Shown in pieces: positions 16,241-26,553 of a stretch of DNA of 64,000 nt. The position numbers were made by a program, and so were the translations under genes. Source of the stretch: Ruegeria atlantica (GTDB lineage Bacteria > Pseudomonadota > Alphaproteobacteria > Rhodobacterales > Rhodobacteraceae). The DNA is taken from the NCBI RefSeq assembly GCF_001458195.1, contig NZ_CYPU01000018.1, positions 83,175 through 147,174 on the forward strand. The letters run 5' to 3'. The notes under the pieces are model-generated. The model saw only the letters and a list, made by a program, of their open reading frames with translations. It was not told the DNA's origin and did no database searches. Position 1 is the stretch's first letter. Every line of letters begins with the position of its first letter.

Positions 16241-18729
16241 CACATTCTGAATCCCGTCGGACTTTTCTCAAGGCCTCTGCGGCCGCAGCAACGGCGTCAG
16301 CCGCTGGTATTCCGCTGGCGGCCGGTCAAGCCAATGCCCAGGCCGGAGCGCCAGACATCCGGTGGGACAAGGCGGCTTGCCGGTTCTGTGGTACAGGCTG
16401 CTCTGTTCTGGTTGGCACCAAAGAAGGTCGTGTCGTTGCGACGCAAGGCGACCCCGACGCGCCGGTGAACCGGGGGCTGAACTGTATCAAGGGTTATTTC
16501 CTGTCCAAGATTATGTACGGCAAGGATCGACTGACTACACCTTTGCTACGCAAGACCAATGGCGAATACGACAAAAACGGTGAATTCGAGCCGGTAAGCT
16601 GGGACGAAGCGTTCGATGTCATGGCCGCAAAATGGAAAGAGGCGCTGGCCAAGAAAGGCCCGACCAGTGTCGGTATGTTTGGTTCCGGGCAATGGACGGT
16701 TTGGGAAGGCTATGCGGCATCCAAACTGATGAAAGCCGGGTTCCGGTCCAACAATATTGACCCCAACGCACGGCACTGTATGGCATCAGCCGTTGTGGGC
16801 TTTATGCGCTCGTTCGGCATTGATGAGCCAATGGGATGCTATGACGATTTCGAGCACGCGGACACGTTCGTTCTGTGGGGTTCGAACATGGCCGAGATGC
16901 ACCCGATCCTGTGGTCGCGCCTCACCGATACACGTCTGACCAAACCGGGTTGCGAAGTGCATGTACTGTCGACGTTTGAGCATCGCTCGTTTGAACTGGC
17001 GGACAACGGCATCGTTTTTGAACCGCAGACCGATCTGGCGATCCTGAACTACATCGCCAACTACATCATTCAAAATGGCGCGGTAAACGAAGACTTCGTC
17101 AAGAATCACGTCAACATCACCAAAACCGCCACCGATATCGGCTATGGCCTGCGCGACACCAACGCGCTGCAGCAAGAAGCTGAAAATCCGAACTCGGGCA
17201 AGATGGATCCGATCAGCTTTGAAGAATACGCCGAAGCCGTCGCGCCCTACACGCTGGAATATACCTCTGAACTGTCTGGTGTCCCTGCAGACAAGCTGGA
17301 GAAACTGGCCCAGCAATATGCCGACCCGAACCGTAAAGTGATGAGCTTGTGGACCATGGGCTTCAACCAGCACACCCGTGGGTCCTGGGTGAATTCGCTG
17401 ATGTATAACGTGCACTTGCTGGTGGGAAAGATTTCCGAACCCGGAAACTCACCCTTCTCGCTGACGGGTCAGCCTTCGGCCTGTGGTACGGCGCGTGAGG
17501 TGGGGACCTTTGCCCACCGTCTGCCGGCGGACATGGTTGTTACGAATGATAAGCACCGCGAAATCTGTGAAACCGCATGGAACATCCCCGAAGGCACTAT
17601 CCCGCCCAAGCCCGGCTTCCACGCCGTGTTGCAGCACCGCAAACTGAAGGACGGCGAACTGAATGCCTATTGGGTCCAGTGCAACAACAACATGCAAGCC
17701 GCACCTAACATCAACGAAGAAGGCTATCCTGGTTACCGTAACCCGGAAAACTTCATCACAGTCTCGGATCCTTACCCAACTGTCACCGCAGTTTCGGCCG
17801 ACTTGATCCTTCCCACGGCCATGTGGGTTGAGAAAGAAGGCGCCTATGGCAACGCCGAACGCCGTACGCAATTCTGGCGCCAGCAAGTGCAGGCACCGGG
17901 TGAGGCCAAGTCGGACCTGTGGCAGCTGATGGAATTCGCGAAACGCTTTACCATCGAAGAGGTCTGGGGCGAAGAGCTGCTGGCCAAGATGCCCGAGCAT
18001 CGCGGCAAGACCATGTTTGACGTGCTTTATGCCAACGGTAAGGTCGACCAGTTCCCGCTGTCGGAAACGGCGGAAGGATTTCACAACGACGACGCCGAGC
18101 ATTTCGGCTTCTACGTTCAGAAAGGTCTGTTTGAAGAATATGCCGATTTCGGACGCGGCCACGCGCACGACCTTGCTCCGTTCGAGATGTATCACGAGGC
18201 CCGTGGCATGCGCTGGCCTGTCGTCGACGGCAAGGAAACACTCTATCGCTTCCGCGAAGGGTATGATCCGTATGTGCCGGAAGGCGCAGACGTTAAGTTC
18301 TACGGCTACGAGGACGGCAAGGCCAAGATCATCTTTGCCCCCTATGAGCCCGCCGCTGAGGAACCGGATGAGGAATTCGATCTGTGGCTGTCCACCGGTC
18401 GTGTGCTTGAACACTGGCATTCGGGTTCGATGACCCGCCGCGTGCCCGAACTGCATCGCGCGTTTCCTTCAGCCGTTGTCTACATGCACCCGGAGGACGC
18501 CAAGGATCGCGGTCTGCGTCGCGGGCAGGAAATCGTACTGTCCACTCGCCGGGGCGAGGTCACCAGCCGGGTCGAGACCCGTGGCCGCAATAAGGTGCCG
18601 CGTGGATTGGTGTTCATGCCGTGGTTCGACGAACACCAGCTGACCAACAAGCTGACACTGGACGCAACTTGCCCGCTGTCGAAAGAGACCGACTATAAGA
18701 AATGCGCCTGTAAGGTCGAGCGCGCGTAA
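16237..18729 (+). CDS. napA: NapA, catalytic subunit of periplasmic nitrate reductase
   Basis: Molybdenum enzyme reducing nitrate to nitrite in the periplasm; 830 residues, the usual length. A twin-arginine signal is visible ([16 protein letters not shown]) with a cut near ANAQA. The N-terminal 4Fe-4S cluster motif is [12 protein letters not shown] with the fourth Cys in GLNCIKGYF. The Mo-ligand cysteine lies in [18 protein letters not shown]. The C-terminal cofactor-binding region includes [20 protein letters not shown]. It is embedded in napFDAGHBC with overlaps on the left. Confidence 0.98.
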   Translation: MTHSESRRTFLKASAAAATASAAGIPLAAGQANAQAGAPDIRWDKAACRFCGTGCSVLVGTKEGRVVATQGDPDAPVNRGLNCIKGYFLSKIMYGKDRLTTPLLRKTNGEYDKNGEFEPVSWDEAFDVMAAKWKEALAKKGPTSVGMFGSGQWTVWEGYAASKLMKAGFRSNNIDPNARHCMASAVVGFMRSFGIDEPMGCYDDFEHADTFVLWGSNMAEMHPILWSRLTDTRLTKPGCEVHVLSTFEHRSFELADNGIVFEPQTDLAILNYIANYIIQNGAVNEDFVKNHVNITKTATDIGYGLRDTNALQQEAENPNSGKMDPISFEEYAEAVAPYTLEYTSELSGVPADKLEKLAQQYADPNRKVMSLWTMGFNQHTRGSWVNSLMYNVHLLVGKISEPGNSPFSLTGQPSACGTAREVGTFAHRLPADMVVTNDKHREICETAWNIPEGTIPPKPGFHAVLQHRKLKDGELNAYWVQCNNNMQAAPNINEEGYPGYRNPENFITVSDPYPTVTAVSADLILPTAMWVEKEGAYGNAERRTQFWRQQVQAPGEAKSDLWQLMEFAKRFTIEEVWGEELLAKMPEHRGKTMFDVLYANGKVDQFPLSETAEGFHNDDAEHFGFYVQKGLFEEYADFGRGHAHDLAPFEMYHEARGMRWPVVDGKETLYRFREGYDPYVPEGADVKFYGYEDGKAKIIFAPYEPAAEEPDEEFDLWLSTGRVLEHWHSGSMTRRVPELHRAFPSAVVYMHPEDAKDRGLRRGQEIVLSTRRGEVTSRVETRGRNKVPRGLVFMPWFDEHQLTNKLTLDATCPLSKETDYKKCACKVERA

Positions 18730-18756
18730 CGGACAAGCGAGGCAAAGGTCGTCCCC

Positions 18757-19575
18757 ATGCCCTTTGAAGGTAAACCTCTTTCGCCGCAACGGCGTCGCTT
18801 CCTGCAGGATGCGGCCCGTGCGTCGGGCGGCTGCGTGGTCGCCGGGTCAATGTTGGCCTGGCTCGCCCGCGATGCCCGGGCGTTGCCGGCCGAAGCATTA
18901 CGTCCACCCGGCGCGCTACCGGAAGAGGCGTTTTTGTCTGCATGCATTCGCTGCGGGCTTTGCGTGCGGGATTGCCCTTATGACACATTGAAACTGGCGG
19001 AACTGGGCGTGGATGCGGTTGCTACAGGGACGCCCTATTTCACAGCGCGGGATGTGCCTTGCGAAATGTGTGACGACATCCCTTGCGTGGCCGCCTGCCC
19101 CACCGGTGCATTGGATCCGGCCCTCGACAATATTGATGATGCCGAGATGGGTGTTGCCGTCCTTGTCGATCAGGAGAACTGTCTGAACTTCCTTGGCCTG
19201 CGCTGCGATGTCTGCTATCGCGTCTGCCCCGTGATTGATGAGGCAATCACGCTGGAAATGGCCCATAACGAACGTTCAGGCCACCACGCAATGTTCATCC
19301 CAACCGTTCATGCGGACCACTGCACAGGCTGCGGCATGTGCGAGAAAAGCTGCGTTCTGCCCGAGGCTGCGATCAAGGTCCTGCCTGCGCGCTTGGCCCG
19401 CGGCAGCAGTGCCGATCACTACCGCAAAGGCTGGGAAGAGAAAGAGGCCAAAGGCGGTCCCCTTGTTGAAGGCCTCATCGATCTGCCGGACCGACTGCCC
19501 GGACCGGGCACCGACAACCTTGCCGCACCGGGCGGGTTCGCACCAGCATACGATTTGCCGGGGGTCGGACAATGA
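18757..19575 (+). CDS. napG: NapG, ferredoxin-type electron transfer protein
   Basis: Periplasmic iron-sulfur protein of 272 residues that passes electrons from the NapH quinol oxidase towards NapC/NapB. A twin-arginine-like signal ([15 protein letters not shown]) is followed by four cluster motifs: [35 protein letters not shown] and [11 protein letters not shown]. It begins 27 bases after napA and overlaps napH by 4 bases. Confidence 0.95.
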   Translation: MPFEGKPLSPQRRRFLQDAARASGGCVVAGSMLAWLARDARALPAEALRPPGALPEEAFLSACIRCGLCVRDCPYDTLKLAELGVDAVATGTPYFTARDVPCEMCDDIPCVAACPTGALDPALDNIDDAEMGVAVLVDQENCLNFLGLRCDVCYRVCPVIDEAITLEMAHNERSGHHAMFIPTVHADHCTGCGMCEKSCVLPEAAIKVLPARLARGSSADHYRKGWEEKEAKGGPLVEGLIDLPDRLPGPGTDNLAAPGGFAPAYDLPGVGQ

Positions 19576-20489
19576 GTGCACGCACACATATGCCGGCCGG
19601 AATGGAGGCCATCGAAGAAAAAGGTTGGGTGCGCGCCCACAAATACCTGCTGCTGCGCCGCGCAAGCCAGTTGCTCTTTCTGGCTGTGTTTCTTCTGGGA
19701 CCGTGGTTCGGCATCTGGATCGTTCAAGGCACGCTTGCGGGATCTTTGACACTGGGCGTGCTGCCGCTGACCGACCCGCTTATCCTGTTGCAAAGCGTGA
19801 TCGCTGGACATTGGCCGGAATTGACGGCCCTGGTTGGAGGAGTGCTCGTTCTGGCCGCTTACGCTCTGATTGGTGGGCGCGTCTATTGTTCATGGGTTTG
19901 TCCGATCAACCCAGTCACCGACGCAGCCAACTGGTTGCACAGACGTTTGGACCTGCCGAAAGGCTGGCAGCCCAAGCGCAGCACCCGCCTTTGGATATTG
20001 GCCACCGTCCTAATCGTCTCGGGCGCTACAGGCGTGATCGCATGGGAGCTGGTCAACCCGATCACCATGCTGCATCGCGGGCTGATTTTCGGCGCGGGGT
20101 TCGTGTGGGCCATGATCATTGCCATCTTCGTGTTCGACCTGTTCGTTTCGCGGCACGGTTGGTGCGGTCACATCTGTCCGGTTGGCGCATTCTACGGCCT
20201 GATTGGCGCCAAAGGTTTGCTGCGGGTCAGCGCCCCGAACCGAACAGCCTGCGATGATTGCATGGATTGCTATGCCGTTTGCCCAGAAAATCAGGTCATA
20301 TCTCCTGCGCTGAAGGGTAAGTCGGGTTCCACACCACTGATCCTTTCCCCTGACTGCACCGCCTGCGGTCGTTGCATCGACGTGTGCGCCGTCGACGTCT
20401 TCAAATTTACTCACCGGTTCGACGACAAGGTCGCCGCACCTACCGATCCAGTTCCCGCGCCCGATCCGCGCGCAGCCAGACCTATCTGA
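19572..20489 (+). CDS. napH: NapH, membrane quinol dehydrogenase subunit
   Basis: Inner-membrane iron-sulfur protein of 305 residues that works with NapG to oxidise quinol. Four membrane spans are visible, each pair followed by a cysteine motif: CSWVCPINP and [10 protein letters not shown] at the membrane, and two cytoplasmic 4Fe-4S motifs, [12 protein letters not shown] and [11 protein letters not shown]. The gene overlaps napG by 4 bases and precedes napB by 12. Confidence 0.95.
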   Translation: MSARTHMPAGMEAIEEKGWVRAHKYLLLRRASQLLFLAVFLLGPWFGIWIVQGTLAGSLTLGVLPLTDPLILLQSVIAGHWPELTALVGGVLVLAAYALIGGRVYCSWVCPINPVTDAANWLHRRLDLPKGWQPKRSTRLWILATVLIVSGATGVIAWELVNPITMLHRGLIFGAGFVWAMIIAIFVFDLFVSRHGWCGHICPVGAFYGLIGAKGLLRVSAPNRTACDDCMDCYAVCPENQVISPALKGKSGSTPLILSPDCTACGRCIDVCAVDVFKFTHRFDDKVAAPTDPVPAPDPRAARPI

Positions 20490-20501
20490 GGGAGTGCCAA
20501 G

Positions 20502-20939
20502 ATGAACAAGCCAACCCGAACAGGCCTTATAGCCCTTATCCCCGTTTTGCTCTTGGGCGGATTCGCCCTTGCGCAATCAGCTCAGGTAGAATCCTTGCGG
20601 GGTGCCGATGTGGATGAACTGATCCCTCTGGAACAGATCCACAAGAACGTCGAAGGGCGCATGCAGCGCAACTATCGCCAACAACCGCCGCTGATCCCGC
20701 ACTCGGTCGAGCAATACCAGATCGACACGCGCACAAATCAGTGCTTGTCCTGCCACGACTGGACCAAAGCCGGCGAACGCAATGCCCCGACATTGTCGAT
20801 GACACACTATCTGGATCGCGACGGCAACGAGTTGGATCACATCGCAGGCACACGTTATTTCTGCAACCAATGCCACGTGCCACAAGCAGACGCACCGCCA
20901 TTGGTTGAAAACGTCTTTCAACCGTCCTCGGGCAATTAA
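20502..20939 (+). CDS. napB: NapB, dihaem cytochrome c subunit of nitrate reductase
   Basis: Periplasmic cytochrome of 145 residues that donates electrons to NapA. It has a signal peptide (residues about 7-25) and two haem-binding motifs, CLSCH and CNQCH, as in all NapB proteins. The partner histidines lie upstream (for example in LIPHSVEQY and SMTHYLDRDG). The start follows a GGGAGTG site. Confidence 0.96.
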   Translation: MNKPTRTGLIALIPVLLLGGFALAQSAQVESLRGADVDELIPLEQIHKNVEGRMQRNYRQQPPLIPHSVEQYQIDTRTNQCLSCHDWTKAGERNAPTLSMTHYLDRDGNELDHIAGTRYFCNQCHVPQADAPPLVENVFQPSSGN

Positions 20940-20968
20940 TCCAACGCAAGAACGAAAGGAGCACCAAC

Positions 20969-21670
20969 ATGGCAGACTCTCCTGAAAAACGCGGGTGGAT
21001 TGGCCGCATCTGGAACTGGATCTGGACCCCGGCGGTTGCCTTTAGCTCGGGTTTTCTGATCCTTGCGGGTTTTCTGGCTGGAATCCTGTTCTGGGGCGGG
21101 TTCCACTGGACGCTTGAGCTGACGAATACCGAGGAGTTCTGTACCTCGTGCCATACGATGGAGACTAACCTGGGCGAGTATCGTGAGACGATCCACTACA
21201 ACAACCACTCCGGTGTGCGGGCCATCTGTTCCGATTGCCATGTGCCGCATGAATGGAACCACAAGATCAAAGCCAAGATCATGGCGGTCAAGGACGTCTA
21301 TCACGAGCTGGCAGGCACGATCAGTACGCCCGAGAAATACGAAGAGCACCGTCTGAGCATGGCGACCGCCGTCTGGAAGAAGATGAAGGCCTCCGACAGT
21401 CGCGAATGCCGGAATTGCCACAACTTCGACTATATGGATTTCACGTTGCAGGAAACGCGCGCTGCCTCTGAGCACCAACGCGCCATTGATGAAAACATGA
21501 CCTGTATCGATTGCCACCAGGGCATCGCCCATAGCCTGCCACCCGGCTATCAGGAGCGGTATCAGGAAGTGACCGAAACCTTGGCCAGCAAAGCGCAGGG
21601 TTCGTTGCAACAACAGGCCGCAGCTGACGGCGATGACATCAAGTCATTCCTGAGTACTCGGGCAGACTGA
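20969..21670 (+). CDS. napC: NapC, tetrahaem membrane quinol dehydrogenase
   Basis: Membrane-anchored cytochrome of the NapC/NirT family, 233 residues, linking the quinol pool to NapB. One N-terminal membrane span (about residues 27-50) is followed by four CxxCH motifs: CTSCH, CSDCH, CRNCH and CIDCH. The start follows GAAAGGAG. Having both NapC and NapGH gives two quinol-oxidising routes to NapA in the same operon, known from enterobacteria. Confidence 0.96.
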   Translation: MADSPEKRGWIGRIWNWIWTPAVAFSSGFLILAGFLAGILFWGGFHWTLELTNTEEFCTSCHTMETNLGEYRETIHYNNHSGVRAICSDCHVPHEWNHKIKAKIMAVKDVYHELAGTISTPEKYEEHRLSMATAVWKKMKASDSRECRNCHNFDYMDFTLQETRAASEHQRAIDENMTCIDCHQGIAHSLPPGYQERYQEVTETLASKAQGSLQQQAAADGDDIKSFLSTRAD

Positions 21671-21683
21671 AAAGGGACACGAA

Positions 21684-21941
21684 ATGCTGGAAATTCTGGG
21701 AACAATCGGGGCCAACGTCATTAGTCTGCCGGGTATCCTTGGGCTGGCCCTGGGAATGATGACTCGCCGCGTTTGGCTGGGCGCATTGATGGGGGGCATT
21801 GTCGGGGTGTTGGCAACCTTCGTATTCGCTCATGGTTCATTTGCCGCGGTCGATACATTTGAGCTGTTGGTCGCAATTGGCATTGGCCTTTGCGCTGGTA
21901 GCGTGGGATCGGCCATACGCATCAAGGGGGCAACGGTCTGA
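21684..21941 (+). CDS. Small membrane protein at the end of the nap operon
   Basis: An 85-residue protein with three hydrophobic stretches (about residues 6-30, 33-50 and 56-78) and many glycines. It begins 13 bases after napC with an AAAGGGAC ribosome site, so it is probably part of the nap transcript. I do not recognise the family; it is not NapE, which is single-span. A role in holding or assembling the Nap complex is only a guess. Confidence 0.6.
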   Translation: MLEILGTIGANVISLPGILGLALGMMTRRVWLGALMGGIVGVLATFVFAHGSFAAVDTFELLVAIGIGLCAGSVGSAIRIKGATV

Positions 21942-22134
21942 CACTATTGGCAATCTAAGATCCAATTACATTTACTTTGCCGCATGTGAAACTGCGGCAA
22001 ACACCCCAGCGTTGCCTCAACGAAAAAGTTCAGGAAACGCGACAAACGATATCAATTCAGTAGTATAACCCTGTTAAGGCCTTTGGGCTTGGCGTGATGG
22101 TCAATGAAAACAAACCATTCAGACGGGGGCATCT

Positions 22135-24522
22135 ATGCTGCGAACATTACAAGATTGGTGTTTTATCACCTGTGTTTTAGCGGCTTCGATTGCATTTTTG
22201 CTTGCTGATCAGTGTTTGGCCCAGTCAGATGCAGCAGCGCCCGGTGCGACCAATGACGATAGGCTGGAAAATGCAGACTGGGCCAACGTGCAGGATATCC
22301 TGAACCACCGCTGTGTGGTGTGCCACAGCTGCTACGACGCGCCCTGCCAACTCAAGCTGACATCCCCTGCCGGCCTTTTGCGCGGCGCCAGTAAAGAGGC
22401 GGTCTACCACTCCGAACGACTAAAAGATGCGCAACCAACACGGCTTGGCATCGACGCGCACACAATTCCCGGGTGGCGGGATCTTGGTTTTTTTCCCGTT
22501 CTTCCGTCATCAGAGGTGACCGGCACGAGCGGGTCGGTGTTAGAGCGCTCCCTTAAACTCGGCAGGCAAGCCCGTTTGACGGCTAACGCACCTGTTCCAA
22601 CCCAACTTGGTTTGTCGATTAATCGCCCCTTGACCTGCCCTACAACGCAGGAATTCGACGCCTTCAGCACGGCAAACCCAAGGGCGGGAATGCCCTACGC
22701 CACAGCCCCACTGAGTGAGCAAGAATACCAGACCCTCATGTCATGGCTTAAAAATGGTGCGCCCTTGTCATCGGCCACACCAGAAATCCCTCAGGACATT
22801 CAGGATCAGATCACAGAATGGGAGGCCTTTCTGAATGCGCCCGACCTGCGCCATCAATTGATGAGCAGATATGTTTACGAACATCTGTTTCTGGCGCGCC
22901 TCCATTTTCCATCCGACAATCCAAGACAGTTTTTTCAGCTGGTGCGGTCCGCCAGCCCGCCAGGAACAAAGATCGAGATCATCGCGACACGCCGTCCCTT
23001 CGATAGTCCCGGCCCAAGGCCGTTTTACTATCGCCTGCAGGCATTCGACGAAACGATCGTGCACAAAGATCATCTGGTCTATAGCTTTGGGCCGGATCGT
23101 TTGGCGCGATACAAGCAGCTATTCCTTGATCCGGCCTGGTCCGTCACTGACTTACCTGCGTACGGAGAAGACGAAGGCGGCAACCCCTTCAGCACCTTTG
23201 CCAACATACCGGCCCGCAGCCGTTATCAGTTTCTTTTGGACGACGCGTTGTTTTATGTGCGCAGCTTCATCCGCGGACCGGTCTGTCACGGCGAAACCGC
23301 TGTTGACGTGATTGAAGATCGGTTCTGGGTCAGTTTCCTTGATCCGGATGCCGATCTGTCCGTCACAGACCCCAGCTTTTTGGCGGACGGGGCGGCCTTT
23401 CTGGAATTGCCAGTGAGTACTGCAGATATAGGGTTCTTGGGGGACCTTCACGGAATGTCCCACGAAAACCAGATCAAGTACCTTGAGTTTAGGGATGCCC
23501 GATATCGCAACAGCGCGGCGCACAAAAACGGGTTTGGATATGACGCAATTTGGGATGGCGAGGGCACCAATCCCCAGGCGCTGATTACCGTGTTTCGGCA
23601 TTTCGATAATGCCTCTGCTATGACCGGGTTCCACGGCGGCATCCCCGAAACCGCATGGGTTATCGATTATCCGGTGTTCGAACGTATTTATTACGACTTG
23701 GTCGCCGGCTTTGATGTTTTCGGTCGGCTCGAACACCAGCTTTCAACCCGGTTATACATGGACGAGCTGCGGATGGAGAGTGAGGACACTTTCCTGAACT
23801 TCATGCCTCGCGGCGACAGGCAAAGGATGCACAAAACCTGGTACCAAGGAGCTCTGGCCGAGCTGCACACGTATTGGCACCGGCGCCGTGTCGATGACAG
23901 TTTTCCGACTGGCATAGATTTTAAAACGGACACGCCAAAGCAAGAGTTCCTCCTGGAACTTCTAAATCGCGGCAACGGTCTTTGGGCCCTCGAGGACATG
24001 ATCAACAGATGCAATGGGGCCGTCTGCTCGAATGGCAATGCAGAAGTTGTGAACAACTTGCGCGACATTGCGAATGAAACCGGCGATTGGGTCAGGTATC
24101 TTTCAGATGTTTCCCTGCTTTTGCTGGACAACGAAGATGGTTCCACGTCTCTCTATTCGCTGCTCCACGACAAAGCCCATTACAATGTGGCGTTCTTGTT
24201 TGAAGAAAAGGATCGCAGGAATTCGCAGGCCGACGTGCTGACCATCCTGCCGGGGGTGATCGGAAGCTATACGAATTTCTACTTTCGAGTTCAGGAAGCC
24301 CAACTGGCGTCTTTTGTAACCGATCTCAAATCAGTGCGGTCGCAGGCCGAATGGCTCGATTTCGTAGCCACTTATGGCCTGCGCAGGACAAGCCCGGGGT
24401 TTTGGGAAACCAGCGATCAGGTTATGACTATGTTTCTGGCAAGCGACCCCGTTCAGGCAGGCGTGCTGGACCTGAACCGGTATAAGGACCCTCGATCCGA
24501 TAGCGATCCTGAAGGTAAATAG
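22135..24522 (+). CDS. cti: Fatty acid cis/trans isomerase with cytochrome c motif
   Basis: Periplasmic haem enzyme of 795 residues that converts cis to trans unsaturated fatty acids in phospholipids, stiffening the membrane under solvent or heat stress. It has a signal peptide (ITCVLAASIAFLLADQCLAQ) and the single haem motif CVVCH near residue 61, in DILNHRCVVCHSCYDAPCQ. The rest matches the Cti family throughout (for example YFQLVRSASPPGTKIEI-like and NFMPRGDRQRMHKTWYQ regions) and is of the usual length. No promoter motif was recognised, and it stands alone between the nap operon and a broken gene. Confidence 0.92.
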   Translation: MLRTLQDWCFITCVLAASIAFLLADQCLAQSDAAAPGATNDDRLENADWANVQDILNHRCVVCHSCYDAPCQLKLTSPAGLLRGASKEAVYHSERLKDAQPTRLGIDAHTIPGWRDLGFFPVLPSSEVTGTSGSVLERSLKLGRQARLTANAPVPTQLGLSINRPLTCPTTQEFDAFSTANPRAGMPYATAPLSEQEYQTLMSWLKNGAPLSSATPEIPQDIQDQITEWEAFLNAPDLRHQLMSRYVYEHLFLARLHFPSDNPRQFFQLVRSASPPGTKIEIIATRRPFDSPGPRPFYYRLQAFDETIVHKDHLVYSFGPDRLARYKQLFLDPAWSVTDLPAYGEDEGGNPFSTFANIPARSRYQFLLDDALFYVRSFIRGPVCHGETAVDVIEDRFWVSFLDPDADLSVTDPSFLADGAAFLELPVSTADIGFLGDLHGMSHENQIKYLEFRDARYRNSAAHKNGFGYDAIWDGEGTNPQALITVFRHFDNASAMTGFHGGIPETAWVIDYPVFERIYYDLVAGFDVFGRLEHQLSTRLYMDELRMESEDTFLNFMPRGDRQRMHKTWYQGALAELHTYWHRRRVDDSFPTGIDFKTDTPKQEFLLELLNRGNGLWALEDMINRCNGAVCSNGNAEVVNNLRDIANETGDWVRYLSDVSLLLLDNEDGSTSLYSLLHDKAHYNVAFLFEEKDRRNSQADVLTILPGVIGSYTNFYFRVQEAQLASFVTDLKSVRSQAEWLDFVATYGLRRTSPGFWETSDQVMTMFLASDPVQAGVLDLNRYKDPRSDSDPEGK

Positions 24523-24856
24523 GTCAGCATGTTGAGATATGCGCGCCTGAAAATCCGCACGTTGTCAATTCAACGAAGCAAGCAGCGCCCGACATACCCT
24601 TGAAAAAAATAATCGTGGCCTCGAACCTGGCCAATCGCAGTGTGATCCTGCCGAGCCGCTTATAGTAAGTTCCACAAGCTGAACAATTTACTGTACATGT
24701 AAGTCAAGTACTTAAGTTTTTTGAAAGGTTCATTCAATCAATTGATTGCTACAGGATAGGTGCTCTAAGGCACAAAAGAAGCCCGCCACGAAGGTAAGCG
24801 ATGTCGCTGAGTTGTTCAAAACTCTGGCAAACCTTGCGTTCAGATCTGCGTGTGAA
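24523..24856. other. Intergenic stretch with no gene recognised
   Basis: About 330 bases between cti and the decayed DUF1501 gene. It is richer in A+T than its surroundings and no open frame here resembles a protein family. It may contain the lost 5' portion of the pseudogene. Confidence 0.5.
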
Positions 24857-25738
24857 CGTCGGACGGTTCGGGCTCTTTGCCGATGAACTGCAGCCCTCAA
24901 TATCGGTGCACCGAAATGGGATGAACACCTAGCTGGCCGGGAACAACATCGCCCAGAATGGCAAGATCGAACTGCCATATGCAATCACAGACAAGGGCAG
25001 CGTCGGTCTGTATGTGAAAGAAGAGAAAAGCCCGCTCAACGACCTGCTTTTGGACAGTTTCACCCGAATGATGAACGCCGATCAAAACGGCGATCCCTTC
25101 CGCGAGACATATCTGAACCTGTCCCGTAACGCGCAGTTCAAACACGAGACATTCAAATCCGCGACGCGAGGGATCAAGATACCCAGTCCTTCCCCTCCTC
25201 GGACCTTGCACAGCAATTGCGCATGGTCGCCAAAACGATTGCCGCCTCAGAGCGGCTGGGTCACGAGCAGCAAACGTTCTTTGTGCGCTATATCGGCTGG
25301 GACCATCATGATGAGCTGTTGGCGAACCATGCCCGTATGCTGCGTATATTGTCCGAAGCCCTCCGTGCATTTCAGGCAACGCTTGACGATATGGGGTTGG
25401 CGGATCGTGTCGTGACGTTCACCGGATCAGATTTCGGCCGGACGCTGACGTCGAATGGCAACGGTACGGATCATGGTTGGGGCGGCAATACCCTGGTTAT
25501 GGGCAATGCTGTCAAAGGCGGGCAGATTCTGGGGGACTACCCCGAGCTTGGCCTGGCCAGCGACAACGCGCTTGATGTGGGCGACGGCGTTTTGATTCCA
25601 ACGACCTCGACCGATCAACTTTATGCTGACCTGTCTCTTTGGTTTGGTGTGCAACCGTCGGCATTGAACACTCTGTTCCCAAATCTTAACAGATTTGCGG
25701 ATGTGGCGGGCGGAGAAAGGCTTGGGCTTTTCACCTAG
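24857..25738 (+). pseudogene. Decayed DUF1501 family gene
   Basis: The C-terminal half of a DUF1501 protein (sulfatase-like fold, periplasmic, unknown function) can be read only by joining frames. VGRFGLFADELQP runs into an in-frame TAG at 24930; the same frame resumes as LAGNNIAQNGKIELPYAI and continues to about 25165; a one-base shift then restores DTQSFPSSDLAQQLRMVAK and the conserved WDHHDELLANHARML, FTGSDFGRTLTSNG and DHGWGGNTLVMG to the stop at 25736-25738. The N-terminal half is missing. One stop, one frameshift and one truncation make a working product unlikely. Confidence 0.8.
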
Positions 25739-25860
25739 GCCCACCGCCCTCAAACACTTCGCCCCACCGGGACGCTTGAACACTGCTTGCGTTAGATTAT
25801 CGTCTGGAACGATGGGCACTAATGCAGAAAGCGCGGAAGAGTGGTAGACACTCTAAACTT

Positions 25861-25890
25861 AAATTTACTGTCAGTATTGACAGTAAATTT
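25861..25890. promoter_or_regulatory. TetR operator: perfect 13-base inverted repeat
   Basis: AAATTTACTGTCA and TGACAGTAAATTT form a perfect inverted repeat separated by GTAT. It lies 47 bases upstream of the tetR start. The core TGTCA-N4-TGACA occurs again at 29848-29861 before the Rieske oxygenase operon, so both promoters are probably bound by the TetR protein. Confidence 0.8.
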
Positions 25891-25936
25891 CAACTAAGAT
25901 ATCTCTAAAATTCCGTTTCTGTGTAAGGGTAATCGC

Positions 25937-26527
25937 ATGGGTCGCCCCTCGGTACAAGATCAACGTAAAAAAGAAGTCCTCGATGCCTTTATGTCGTGCG
26001 TCGTTCGCTACGGCGTCGAAGGGGCCACACTTGAACATATCGCGGCACAAGCCGGGCTGAAGCGCCCACTGATCCGCCATCACCTTGGCAACCGCAAAGC
26101 CATGGTTCTGGCGCTAGGTGAGCATGTCGTCGAAACGTTCAGCAAACAGACCGAAACATTGCGCGTTGCGCTGGACGAACATCCCGATGTCCGCAATCTG
26201 ATCGAGGCCCTGTTCAACTCTGACGGTGAGATGGATCCCCGGATAAACATTTGTTACCAGGCACTCGTCAACTCGATTGAGATCTACCCGGAGCTTCGCA
26301 AACCGTTGCTGGAATCGATGGAGGCTTTTTACAAGGTCGCGATAGATATTGTTCTTGCCTCACACCCAAAAGCCGACAAACAAGCCTGCGAGATCGTCGC
26401 ACACGGAATCATAAACCTTTTTATCACCACGGATGCTTTCGTTCCGCTTAAACCGCCAAAAACATGGGGTTATTCGTCCTACTTCGCCGCGCTGAAACTG
26501 GCTGAAACATTGGAAGAAAAAACCTGA
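25937..26527 (+). CDS. TetR-family regulator of the Rieske oxygenase operon
   Basis: Repressor of 196 residues with an N-terminal helix-turn-helix (GVEGATLEHIAAQAGLKRPLIRHHLGNR, given here only as the region of residues 27-52) and a C-terminal ligand domain. It is divergent-tail to the reductase gene (27 bases between the two stops) and has a strong palindrome upstream, which marks autoregulation. The shared operator core before the oxygenase gene suggests it controls the 29722-26554 operon. The ligand is unknown but may be the oxygenase substrate. Confidence 0.88.
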   Translation: MGRPSVQDQRKKEVLDAFMSCVVRYGVEGATLEHIAAQAGLKRPLIRHHLGNRKAMVLALGEHVVETFSKQTETLRVALDEHPDVRNLIEALFNSDGEMDPRINICYQALVNSIEIYPELRKPLLESMEAFYKVAIDIVLASHPKADKQACEIVAHGIINLFITTDAFVPLKPPKTWGYSSYFAALKLAETLEEKT

Positions 26528-26553
26528 CGGCGACGGCCAGGCCAACGGCCGGG

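Noticed and set aside
17449..18456. Open frame of 335 codons on the minus strand inside napA
   Set aside because: Antisense shadow of a well-supported gene in G+C-rich DNA; the product has no family-like motif and no ribosome site.
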